From: Pseudidiomarina halophila
GTDB taxonomy: Bacteria > Pseudomonadota > Gammaproteobacteria > Enterobacterales > Alteromonadaceae
Direction of reading: 5' to 3'
DNA length: 64,000 nt
Assembly (NCBI RefSeq): GCF_003987215.1
Contig: NZ_PIPW01000004.1
Span: 62,001 to 126,000 of the forward strand
Of this stretch, positions 36,207 to 44,007 are shown piece after piece (the stretch's first letter is position 1; the number at the start of each line of letters is the position of its first letter). The notes beneath the pieces were generated by a model that saw only the letters and a program-made list of their open reading frames with translations, was not told the origin of the DNA and searched no databases. The translations under genes were made by a program, and so were the position numbers.

Positions 36207-37058
36207 ATGTCTTACGTAGTTGGATGTATTGACGGGGCGACCACAAACACTGCCGTTTGTGAGTATTCAGTATGGGCGGCAAAGCAATTAGATGCGCCTT
36301 TAATGCTCTTGCATGTGCTGGAACAGAGTAATCTTGAGGTAAGTACCGATGTGACCGGCAATATCGGTCTCGGTACGCGCGAACATCTGCTAGAGCAATT
36401 AGCGCTGCTCGACGAAGAGCGCGCTAAAGTAGCGTTAAAACACGGACACATGTTACTTGACCAGGCAGAAGAAAAAGTGCGCCAGTCAGGTCTCACTGAG
36501 GTGCAACAACGCCAACGTCACGGCGGTCTGGCGGAGACCCTGCTGGACCTTGAGTCTGATGTACGCCTTGCTGTACTCGGTCTGCACGGCGAAGATTCAG
36601 TCAACCAGTTACAGAAAGTTGGCAGTCATCTGGAAACCGTGATTCGCACTGTGCATCGTCCCTTGCTACTTACGCCGGATCTGTTCAAAGAACCCAAAAG
36701 TGCAATGCTCGCTTACGATGGCAGTGCCACAACTAAAAAAGGTGTTGAGCTGATCGCAAAAAGCCCGCTGTTAAAAGGTATGCCAGTGCACCTGGTCATG
36801 ATTGATGCAGAAACTGCAGATAATCAGGAGCGGCTGGATTGGGCTGCTGAGCACCTTCGCGCGGGCGGCCATGAGGTCGAAACTAAGTTGCTGGCCGGCA
36901 ATGTCGAAGAGAGCTTACACAAGTACCAAATCGAGAATGACATCGACATTATGGTGATGGGTGCATTTGGCCATTCGCGCATCCGGCAGTTTCTGGTGGG
37001 AAGCACGACCATGCGGATGTTGCAGGAAAGCACAACACCAGTGCTGGTGCTGCGCTAA
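36207..37058 (+). CDS. Tandem universal stress protein
   Basis: A 283-residue protein of two Usp domains, about residues 1-145 and 150-283. The second ends with the typical GAFGHSRIRQFLVGSTT-type ATP-binding loop and VLVLR strand. The open frame extends 99 bases upstream into the SulP gene, but the ATG at 36207 with GGGAG upstream begins the conserved Usp strand (SYVVGCIDG). It starts 16 bases after the SulP stop, so the pair is one operon and the Usp protein probably modulates the transporter or shares its stress response. Confidence 0.9.
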   Translation: MSYVVGCIDGATTNTAVCEYSVWAAKQLDAPLMLLHVLEQSNLEVSTDVTGNIGLGTREHLLEQLALLDEERAKVALKHGHMLLDQAEEKVRQSGLTEVQQRQRHGGLAETLLDLESDVRLAVLGLHGEDSVNQLQKVGSHLETVIRTVHRPLLLTPDLFKEPKSAMLAYDGSATTKKGVELIAKSPLLKGMPVHLVMIDAETADNQERLDWAAEHLRAGGHEVETKLLAGNVEESLHKYQIENDIDIMVMGAFGHSRIRQFLVGSTTMRMLQESTTPVLVLR

Positions 37059-37074
37059 CGTCAAACCTCCGGAT

Positions 37075-37102
37075 AACCTGTCAGGTCACTGCCTGACGGG
37101 TT
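37075..37102. terminator. Hairpin between convergent Usp and kynU genes
   Basis: AACCTGTCAGG (37075-37085) and CCTGACGGGTT (37092-37102) pair with one G-U over TCACTG. The kynU stop codon (TGA on the minus strand) is within the stem. Only three T residues follow on the plus strand. Confidence 0.4.
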
Positions 37103-38358
37103 TGGAAGCGCGGCTCGAGATAGGTCCGCGTTTGCATAATTTCCTGCAATCGCTGCAAGGCAAGACCAACATCTTTAAAGCTGGTGTAGAGCGGGGTAAA
37201 GCCGAAGCGCAGGTAATTCGGCGCGCGAAAGTCAGCTATAACCTTACGCTCAATCAATGCTTGGCAAATGGCATAAGCTTCAGGATGGGCAAAGGATAGC
37301 TGACTACCACGTTGCTCTGAGTCCAGCGGCGAAATACAGTCAAACTCGCCGGCAAGACCTGATTCATCGAGCAGTGCCAGAAACACCTCAGCAAGCTGCA
37401 CTGATTTTTCACGCACCTGTTCCATCGATACGTCACTGAAGGCATCCAGCGCCGCATCAACCGCACTCATGGCCAGAATTGAGGGCGTGCCACTGAGCAT
37501 TTTTTCGATACCGGTAGCAGCCGCGAAGGTTGCATCAAACGCAAAGGGCTGGGCATGACCGAACCAGCCGGACAAAGGCTGGGTAACCGTTGGTAAATGT
37601 CGTTCGGCAACATAAATGAATGCTGGCGCCCCAGGACCACCGTTGAGGTACTTGTACGTACATCCGACGGCAAAGTCGGCTTGCCACTCATCGAGTTCTA
37701 CGGGTAATGCTCCGGCGCTATGGGCTAAATCGACAATCACCACAGCCCCGACCGCATGTGCTTGCTGAATAATCTCAGCCATGGGTAAGCGTCGTCCGCT
37801 GCGGAAGTTGACCTCAGTCAGCATGACGATTGCTGTCTCAGCGGTAATGTGGTGCGCAAGGTTAGCGAGTAACTCAGCTTCCTCGGCCAGCACCAGTTCA
37901 CAATTCTCAGCGCCAACCAGTTGTTGCAATCCCTGCACCATGTACAAATCGGTCGGGAAATTATCTGCTGTTGAAAGCACCTGCTTACGCGCGCGGCGCG
38001 ACTCGCCTCGCGCATCCAGCACAGTAAATGCCGCACTCAGCGCTTTGAACAGATTGACGGATATAGAATCACAACAGATAACCTGGCCGGGTTGTGCACC
38101 AATAATAGGTGCGAGCTTATCGCCAACTGTACGTGGCAGGTGGACCCAACCGTGTTGGTTCCAGCTACTGATACCGTCTTGTCCCCATTGTTGGCCGGTG
38201 ACGTCCGCGACGCGGCGTTGGGTCGCATGGGTCAACAGACCCAGTGAATTGCCGTCGAGATAAACGGTATTTTTGGGAATGACAAAATGGTTACGTAATT
38301 CAGCCAGTGGATCTGCGGCGTCGCGCCGTTCGAGTTCAGCGAAGTTAATCTCAGTCAT
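37081..38358 (-). CDS. kynU: Kynureninase
   Basis: A PLP-dependent enzyme that cleaves kynurenine to anthranilate and alanine in tryptophan degradation. The 425-residue length is normal. It shows the YLDGNSLGLL start, the VDLAHSAGALPVEL segment (Asp and His contacting PLP), and the CTYKYLNGGPGAPAF motif with Lys236, the Schiff-base lysine. TGGAAG precedes the ATG. It overlaps by eight bases the upstream alpha/beta hydrolase gene, which may provide the preceding step. Confidence 0.95.
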   Translation of the reverse strand: MTEINFAELERRDAADPLAELRNHFVIPKNTVYLDGNSLGLLTHATQRRVADVTGQQWGQDGISSWNQHGWVHLPRTVGDKLAPIIGAQPGQVICCDSISVNLFKALSAAFTVLDARGESRRARKQVLSTADNFPTDLYMVQGLQQLVGAENCELVLAEEAELLANLAHHITAETAIVMLTEVNFRSGRRLPMAEIIQQAHAVGAVVIVDLAHSAGALPVELDEWQADFAVGCTYKYLNGGPGAPAFIYVAERHLPTVTQPLSGWFGHAQPFAFDATFAAATGIEKMLSGTPSILAMSAVDAALDAFSDVSMEQVREKSVQLAEVFLALLDESGLAGEFDCISPLDSEQRGSQLSFAHPEAYAICQALIERKVIADFRAPNYLRFGFTPLYTSFKDVGLALQRLQEIMQTRTYLEPRFQTRQAVT

Positions 38359-39193
38359 TGATTGCTTCCAGGGTAGTAAGCAGTTGTTGCCAGGCTGTCG
38401 TACCGGGGTGTACCCAGTCGAAATGTCCCGCGTTGTCGTCGAAAACCACTTGCACTAAATCGTGTTGCGCATAATTTTCGGCCTGAGCGATGGGTACGAT
38501 GCTATCCGCTTTACCCTGTAACAGGGTGACACTCAGCTGCACCGGCTGTTGACTCGGATTTGCGGTTTGCCAGTCCGCTGGCGTGGCGTGCGCCATAAAC
38601 TGAACTCCGGCTTGCTGACAGCCGCCATCAGCAGCGGTATAGCTGGCGAGGTCAGTGATCGCAGCAAGCCCCACAACATGGTCGATGGTGTCAGGAAAAG
38701 CGTTACCGGCAAGTAACGCCAGATGGCCGCCAGCACTATGGCCCATGGCAATAACTTTACGCTGTTCAAGTTGCAGTTCAGGTGTTGCTGCCAGGATCTG
38801 CACCGCTGTTTGAACGTCGTGCCAGGTCCCCGGCCAGCCTCCGCCGTTATCACCGGTGCGGCGGTACTCCAGCGATGCTACCGCGTAGCCAACTTGTTGC
38901 AAGGCACTGGTTGCAGCGTAGGTGTGCTTGATGTCGTAAGCATTGAGCCAACAACCGCCATGAATAAACAGGATCAGCGGTGCAGAGTTCGTCGGGCCCG
39001 GCCACAGCTCGATGAACTGCAATGGATCATCGCCGTAACTAAGACGTTGCGCTGGAGCCTGGAAACTGAGCTCCGTGACCGCCTGATAGGGAACGTTTGC
39101 CTTCACATGGGTATCGGTAGTAGCTGAACAAACGAGCGGTGCAAGCGCAAGGCTTGCAGCGAGCGCAGAGTAAAGGAATTTATAAGAGCGCAT
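38351..39193 (-). CDS. Exported alpha/beta hydrolase, candidate kynurenine formamidase
   Basis: A 280-residue protein with an N-terminal signal peptide (about 24 residues). The serine hydrolase fold has HGGCW at 78-82 (oxyanion hole, hormone-sensitive-lipase-like), GHSAGGH with the nucleophile Ser153, and a C-terminal GHFDW containing the catalytic His. The coding sequence overlaps kynU by eight bases, implying one operon. The fold resembles the eukaryotic-type (KynB-unlike) arylformamidase, which would make kynurenine from N-formylkynurenine. The signal peptide is odd for that role, so a periplasmic esterase is an alternative. Confidence 0.75.
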   Translation of the reverse strand: MRSYKFLYSALAASLALAPLVCSATTDTHVKANVPYQAVTELSFQAPAQRLSYGDDPLQFIELWPGPTNSAPLILFIHGGCWLNAYDIKHTYAATSALQQVGYAVASLEYRRTGDNGGGWPGTWHDVQTAVQILAATPELQLEQRKVIAMGHSAGGHLALLAGNAFPDTIDHVVGLAAITDLASYTAADGGCQQAGVQFMAHATPADWQTANPSQQPVQLSVTLLQGKADSIVPIAQAENYAQHDLVQVVFDDNAGHFDWVHPGTTAWQQLLTTLEAIND

Positions 39194-39218
39194 GAATGGC
39201 CTAAAGTATTTTAAAAGT

Positions 39219-39710
39219 TTACGGAAAACGTTTTTCGATGGCTTGGTGCAAATCTTTTTTCAGACCCAGCATGAACACGACTTCGGCGACCACAAATAAA
39301 GGGCCAATCGCCAGCCCCATGATGTCATCGACAAATGCTGGTTTACGGCCCTCAAAAAAGTGCCCAATGAACTGGAAAATCCAGCCGACGACGAACAGAC
39401 CAATGCCCCAGCTTAACCAGAGCGTGGTGGACAGTGCTGCTACTTGCACGCCCAGTATTACCGTGAGCGCAAGTAAGACGGCCATCAGCAGCCCCAAGGG
39501 GCGGTCAAGACGAAGATAAAAGAACGAAGCGACCACAGCGACAATCAGGGCGGGGCTCAGGAACCAGCCGTCAAATGCCCAATGCGGACGCGACAATAAA
39601 ATTTGTAACGCGATAACAATCATAGGGATACCGATGAGGTGGGTCGCTATGTTGCGACGATCACGATGGTAGGCGGCGTAGTCAGCTAAGTGGTCAGTTA
39701 TTGTTTTCAT
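39219..39710 (-). CDS. DUF962/Mpo1-like membrane protein
   Basis: A 163-residue protein with four hydrophobic segments. The start DHLADYAAYHRDRRNIATHL is typical of DUF962 (Mpo1/YGL010w-like, with conserved His residues near the N terminus). The yeast homologue is an alpha-oxidation dioxygenase; bacterial members are uncharacterised. The open frame runs 115 codons further upstream, overlapping the divergent AI-2E gene, but the ATG at 39710 starts the conserved region. Confidence 0.8.
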   Translation of the reverse strand: MKTITDHLADYAAYHRDRRNIATHLIGIPMIVIALQILLSRPHWAFDGWFLSPALIVAVVASFFYLRLDRPLGLLMAVLLALTVILGVQVAALSTTLWLSWGIGLFVVGWIFQFIGHFFEGRKPAFVDDIMGLAIGPLFVVAEVVFMLGLKKDLHQAIEKRFP

Positions 39711-39792
39711 AATCTTGCCCTGTCGCAATTGTGCTGTCAGTATGACGGTTTGCTGTCTACTATAAATAGAAAATCCACTGAAGGGAAAGTCC

Positions 39793-40839
39793 ATGCGCGA
39801 TAAATTGGAGCGCCGCTCGTTTTTGCTTCTGCTTATACTGGTAAGTATCGCTTTTGGGTTCATTCTAGAACCTTTTTTCGGTGCCATCTTTTGGGCCTGC
39901 GCGGTGACGGTTATTTTTGCACCTATGCAACGCTGGGTAATAACAAAAATAGGTGATAAGCCCAATACCGCTGCCGGTATCACGCTGCTCACCTGTATGG
40001 CGATCGTTGTCATCCCGGTTATTTTCCTCAGTACAGCTTTTGTCAAAGAAGGCATCGCGTTTTATCAGCGGGTTGAAGCGGGCGAAATTGATCCGCGGCA
40101 AATTATGCAACAGCTGCGCGATGCGTTTCCCTGGTTCGATCGCTTACTCGTTGAGCTTGGTATTGATACCAGCAATCTACGTGAGCGCATTTCTAACAGC
40201 CTGGTGAGTGCAACACAATTTCTGGCCAAAGAAACTCTGACGATTGGGCAAAATACCTTCAGCTTTCTTATAAGCCTGGCATTAATGATGTATCTGACGT
40301 TTTTCCTTTTGCGCGATGGCAGCAAGTTGGTACAGCTTATCGTGCGTGCCTTGCCATTGGGCGATGACCGTGAAAAAGCCTTGTTTAAAAAGTTTGCTGA
40401 AGTCACGCGGGCAACGGTAAAAGGCAATCTGGTTGTGGCGATTGTACAGGGGGCTTTGGGTGGCTTTATTTTCTGGATACTCGATATACCCGGGCCATTA
40501 TTGTGGGGCGTAGTGATGGCATTTTTGTCGCTTATTCCCGCCGTTGGCGCAGCCATTATCTGGTTTCCGGTGTGCTTGTATCTCTATGCCACGGGTGACT
40601 GGGTAAGTGGTTCCGTACTTTTAGTTTATGGCGCGGTAGTGATTGGCCTGGCAGACAATGTTTTGCGACCAATTTTAGTCGGACGTGATACCAAGCTGCC
40701 AGACTACATTGTGTTGTTCTCTACGATTGGTGGCCTCACCATTTTTGGTATTAACGGCTTTGTCATTGGCCCTTTGGTTGCGGCATTGTTCATGGCAACC
40801 TGGCAGATCTTCATGAAGGATTTTAATGGCGAACTTTGA
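39793..40839 (+). CDS. AI-2E family transporter
   Basis: A 348-residue membrane protein with about seven to eight hydrophobic segments, matching the AI-2E (PerM/TqsA-like) family, with the characteristic C-terminal DNVLRPILVGRDTKLPDYIV region. Family members export AI-2 or serve as solute exporters; the substrate is unclear. The ATG at 39793 has GAAGGG upstream. Divergent from the DUF962 gene. Confidence 0.88.
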   Translation: MRDKLERRSFLLLLILVSIAFGFILEPFFGAIFWACAVTVIFAPMQRWVITKIGDKPNTAAGITLLTCMAIVVIPVIFLSTAFVKEGIAFYQRVEAGEIDPRQIMQQLRDAFPWFDRLLVELGIDTSNLRERISNSLVSATQFLAKETLTIGQNTFSFLISLALMMYLTFFLLRDGSKLVQLIVRALPLGDDREKALFKKFAEVTRATVKGNLVVAIVQGALGGFIFWILDIPGPLLWGVVMAFLSLIPAVGAAIIWFPVCLYLYATGDWVSGSVLLVYGAVVIGLADNVLRPILVGRDTKLPDYIVLFSTIGGLTIFGINGFVIGPLVAALFMATWQIFMKDFNGEL

Positions 40840-40847
40840 TCTTTAAA

Positions 40848-41963
40848 TTAATCAATATCAGGGCGGTGATAGCCGCCCTCAACGCCCTCTTTACTGAACA
40901 CCCACTGCCAGAGCTGTAAATCACGAGCGCGGAAGGCGCCTGCGCAGGACAATAAATAGTAGCGCCACATGCGTTTGAAGGTTGTGTCATAAGCGTCACT
41001 AAGCTGTTCCCAGTTGTGCTCAAAATTGTCATGCCAGGCCATCAGGGTACGGTCATAGTCAGCGCCGAAATTATGTATATCCTCAGCGGTAAAATGTGCG
41101 CGCGAGGCTTGATCAATGTGCGCCAGGCATGGCAGCTCGCCATTGGTGAAAATATAGCGTTCGATCCAGGGGTCGGTGCCCCGAACATCGCGATTTCGGC
41201 CAATAGTATGAAGTAAAAACAGACCGTCGTTTTTCAGGCAGCGTGCGGCGACATCCATGAAGTTTGCGTAGTTTTTCTGTCCGACGTGTTCGAACATACC
41301 GATACTGACCACTGCATCAAAACGTTGATTTATTTCACGGTAGTCCTGCAACCTAAACTCTATAGGAAGTCCTTTACACAGCTGCTCACCTAAGGCGACT
41401 TGTTCTTTTGAAACGGTCACGCCGACGCAACGAACACCATAATTCTCCGCAGCGTATTTCATAAAGCTGCCCCAGCCACAGCCAATGTCGAGCACTTGCA
41501 TACCTGGGCGTAATCGCAGTTTGCGGCAAATGAGTTCAAGTTTATCGCGTTGTGCGGTGGCCAGATTGTCAGCTTTGTGCCAATAACCGCAGGTGTAAAC
41601 CATACGTTCATCCAGCATAGCCTGATAAAGCCGATTGCCGAGGTCGTAGTGCTGTTGCCCCACCTGGAAAGCGCGTTTGCTGCTTTGTAGATTAAATAAC
41701 CGTGCTTTCAGGTGATGCCATAAAAAACGCGACGGCTTAATTTGGTCGCCAAGCTTGGCACGCAGAACGCGGTGGAAAAACTCATCTAATTGCTCACAGT
41801 CCCAGTCCCCCTGCATGTAACCTTCACCAAGTCCCAGGTTTCCGCGGGCGAGAACGTCGTTAAACAGCTTAGGGTTGTGCAACTGCATGTCCCATGGACG
41901 GGAACCATTAATGCGAATATCAGCACGGTCAAGTAACTCTTCGATATAAGCTAGGGTCTGCAT
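40848..41963 (-). CDS. cfa: Cyclopropane-fatty-acyl-phospholipid synthase
   Basis: A SAM-dependent enzyme that adds a methylene across double bonds of membrane lipid acyl chains, typically in stationary phase or acid stress. The 371-residue protein has the N-terminal lipid-binding part, AFQVGQQHYDLGNRLYQAML, a SAM-binding VLDIGCGWGSF motif (residues 158-168), and FEHVGQKNYANF. AGGAG five bases before the ATG supports the start. Confidence 0.93.
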   Translation of the reverse strand: MQTLAYIEELLDRADIRINGSRPWDMQLHNPKLFNDVLARGNLGLGEGYMQGDWDCEQLDEFFHRVLRAKLGDQIKPSRFLWHHLKARLFNLQSSKRAFQVGQQHYDLGNRLYQAMLDERMVYTCGYWHKADNLATAQRDKLELICRKLRLRPGMQVLDIGCGWGSFMKYAAENYGVRCVGVTVSKEQVALGEQLCKGLPIEFRLQDYREINQRFDAVVSIGMFEHVGQKNYANFMDVAARCLKNDGLFLLHTIGRNRDVRGTDPWIERYIFTNGELPCLAHIDQASRAHFTAEDIHNFGADYDRTLMAWHDNFEHNWEQLSDAYDTTFKRMWRYYLLSCAGAFRARDLQLWQWVFSKEGVEGGYHRPDID

Positions 41964-42112
41964 GAGCGCTCCTGAGTAGCTGCTAATAAGTTTAGCTGAA
42001 CTGAGATAGAACGCATTCTATCGTAGCAAGTGTTTTAGCATATCGCCAAACGTTCTAGACTTTCCTCAGTGCAAAACGTATGGTTTCAACAAACGCAACG
42101 GAGAGGCATGTT

Positions 42113-42493
42113 ATGTGCAACAAAACGGTCGCCATGTTAGCTGGCGTACTTTTTAGTCTTGGCCTGCTGCAGGGATGTGCAACAGCGCCACAAGGAATGA
42201 GTGCAGAGCAGTTGTTAGCAGCCAATCAGGTCGAATTTATTCGTCCCTACGAACTATCACGCACTGACGTGGAGTTTATTAGTGCCGGGCCGGTACGTGG
42301 CGAGTCTTGCGCGAGCCATTTACTCGCCGACGATGCCACGCAGGATCAAGCACTGATGAGAATGAAGCTTGCCGCGTCCGAGCGGCAGGCAAATCGCGTT
42401 GTACTCAAACGCTGCGAACAGGATAATGAAGGCGGTTGCAGTAAGCGTTGGTGGTGTGAAGGTGATGCTTACCAAATGATGCCATTGCAGTAA
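42113..42493 (+). CDS. RcsF-like outer-membrane lipoprotein
   Basis: A 126-residue lipoprotein: LLQGC lipobox with the lipidated Cys at about 22. The C-terminal domain has Cys spacing and sequence similar to RcsF (RGESC, then ALMRMKLAASERQANRVVLKRCE, GGCSKRWWCEGDA); in RcsF the four Cys form two disulfides. RcsF senses envelope stress for the Rcs phosphorelay. No rcsB, rcsC or rcsD lies in the window, so the signalling partner is not evident. The ATG at 42113 follows GGAGAGG; the in-frame ATG 33 bases upstream has no better signal. Confidence 0.8.
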   Translation: MCNKTVAMLAGVLFSLGLLQGCATAPQGMSAEQLLAANQVEFIRPYELSRTDVEFISAGPVRGESCASHLLADDATQDQALMRMKLAASERQANRVVLKRCEQDNEGGCSKRWWCEGDAYQMMPLQ

Positions 42494-42512
42494 TTGAATT
42501 AAGGAGTTGGCT

Positions 42513-43556
42513 ATGCGAACTGCGCAACGCCCTATAGATCTCATTGGGCAAACGGACATGATTCGTGTCCGCTCGCTGTCGGAACTTACCGGTTGTGATA
42601 TTTGGTTAAAGTTAGAATCCCAGAACCCGGGTGGTTCGATAAAAGATCGTGCTGCCTATCAAATCATCAAAGATGCCCTTGATAGTGGTGAATTAGAGCC
42701 TGGCATGACAGTGGTTGAAGGCACTGCCGGTAATACCGGGATAGGCCTGGCCATCGTTGCCCGTTCGTTTGGCTTGAATATGCTGGCGGTAATGCCCAAC
42801 GATCAGGCGCCGGAAAAAGAGCGCATGATTCGGCTGCATGGTGCGGAATGTAAAACCGTAGACCCAGTGCCGTTTCGTAACGAAAACCACTTTTACCATA
42901 CTGCGCGCAGACTCGCCGAAAGTCGCGACGATTACTGGTGGGCAAATCAGTTTGAAAATACCAGTAATGCCCGAGCACATTATTTAGGAACCGGGCCGGA
43001 GATCTGGCAGCAAACCGAAGGTGGGGTGGATATCCTGGTTTCGGTTGCCGGCACCGGCGGGACCATTGCCGGCTCATCTATGTATTTGAAAGAGCGCAAT
43101 GAAGCGGTTCAGGTATGGCTGACGGATCCCGATGGCTCAGGTATTTTCAGCTTTTTAGCGCAGGGCGAGTATGTCGCCAGTGGCAGTTCATTCACTGAGG
43201 GCATCGGTATCATGCGTCTGGTCGACAACTTCAGACAGGCACGTATCGATGCTGCGGTAAACTTGCCCGATCAGGACTTGTATGCGCTCTCGCGTTATGT
43301 CCGTGACCATGACGGGATCGTCCTGGGCAGCAGCTCTGCTTTGAACCTCGCCGGTGCGGTGCAGGCTGCAGCATTGCATGGTCCGGGCAAAACCATTGTA
43401 ACTTTTGCCTGTGATTTAGGAGAACGTTCGGCGAGTAAACTCTACAACGAAGATTATTTGCGGCAACGCGGTATTATTTTGAAACCTGAGCCTGCGGTAG
43501 ATTTAGTCGCCCGTTATCGTGATGCGGGTGATCGCGTCTGGTACGCGGCTAAGTAA
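42513..43556 (+). CDS. Cysteine synthase family PLP enzyme
   Basis: A 347-residue beta-family PLP enzyme resembling cysteine synthase. NPGGSIKDRAA has the Schiff-base Lys44, GTAGNTGIG is the substrate loop, and SVAGTGGTIAGSS binds phosphate. It could make cysteine from O-acetylserine and sulfide, but the DPDGSGIFSFL insert and 347-residue length place it among CysK-like enzymes of less certain specificity, so I leave the symbol blank. AAGGAG precedes the ATG. It starts 19 bases after the RcsF-like gene. Confidence 0.85.
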   Translation: MRTAQRPIDLIGQTDMIRVRSLSELTGCDIWLKLESQNPGGSIKDRAAYQIIKDALDSGELEPGMTVVEGTAGNTGIGLAIVARSFGLNMLAVMPNDQAPEKERMIRLHGAECKTVDPVPFRNENHFYHTARRLAESRDDYWWANQFENTSNARAHYLGTGPEIWQQTEGGVDILVSVAGTGGTIAGSSMYLKERNEAVQVWLTDPDGSGIFSFLAQGEYVASGSSFTEGIGIMRLVDNFRQARIDAAVNLPDQDLYALSRYVRDHDGIVLGSSSALNLAGAVQAAALHGPGKTIVTFACDLGERSASKLYNEDYLRQRGIILKPEPAVDLVARYRDAGDRVWYAAK

Positions 43557-43567
43557 AACTTAGCCGC
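43545..43567. terminator. Perfect hairpin over the convergent stop codons of the cysteine synthase and GNAT genes
   Basis: GCGGCTAAGT (43545-43554) and ACTTAGCCGC (43558-43567) pair perfectly around AAA. The coding regions overlap by eight bases here. There is no T run. Confidence 0.4.
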
Positions 43568-44007
43568 ATGCGGTAACCGTCGGCGTGCCCAGGATAATAA
43601 TCGGTAAGCACATCGACAACTTCAAAGTCGTAGCGGCGGTAGAGTTCTATCGCCGCCCGATTGTCTACTTTGACTTCCAGCGAGAGAGCACTCGCACCAC
43701 CTTGTCTGGCATAAGCCAACGCATGCTCTAACAGTTGTCGACCAACCCCTTGCCCCCGCGCCTGCGTTGCTACCGCGATAGAATAAAGTCGCCATACTGA
43801 GCTGTTCTTACGGGTCAGCATCAAGCTGTAGCCAAGCAAGGCGTCAGAGTCTTGCCCTGCGGTAAGTACGAAAACATGTGCCGATGAGCCTTTAAGGAAG
43901 CGTTGAAAGCTACGCTTACCAATCTGGCTGTAGTCAAAGGTCGCGGCTTCAAGCGCGACCAGTGCATCAATATCTCCTGCACGCGCAGGGCGTATGAAAC
44001 TGCTCAT
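43549..44007 (-). CDS. GNAT family N-acetyltransferase
   Basis: A 152-residue GNAT. The acetyl-CoA pyrophosphate loop is ARGQGVGRQLLEHAL (residues about 88-102), followed by the ALSLEVKVDNRAAIELYRRY segment near residue 110 typical of RimI-like enzymes. It starts at the base where the RimK-like ligase gene ends (TAATG overlap), so the two are translationally coupled. The acceptor could be a peptide or amino acid made by that ligase. Confidence 0.9.
   Translation of the reverse strand: MSSFIRPARAGDIDALVALEAATFDYSQIGKRSFQRFLKGSSAHVFVLTAGQDSDALLGYSLMLTRKNSSVWRLYSIAVATQARGQGVGRQLLEHALAYARQGGASALSLEVKVDNRAAIELYRRYDFEVVDVLTDYYPGHADGYRMRLSFT

Noticed and set aside
37781-38263. Long open frame antisense to kynureninase
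   Set aside because: Kynureninase has clear motifs and family length; the opposite frame has no family similarity and is a codon-bias shadow.
39219-40055. Longer N-terminal form of the DUF962 protein
   Set aside because: The extra 115 residues overlap the divergent AI-2E gene and have no similarity to the family; the ATG at 39710 starts the conserved domain.
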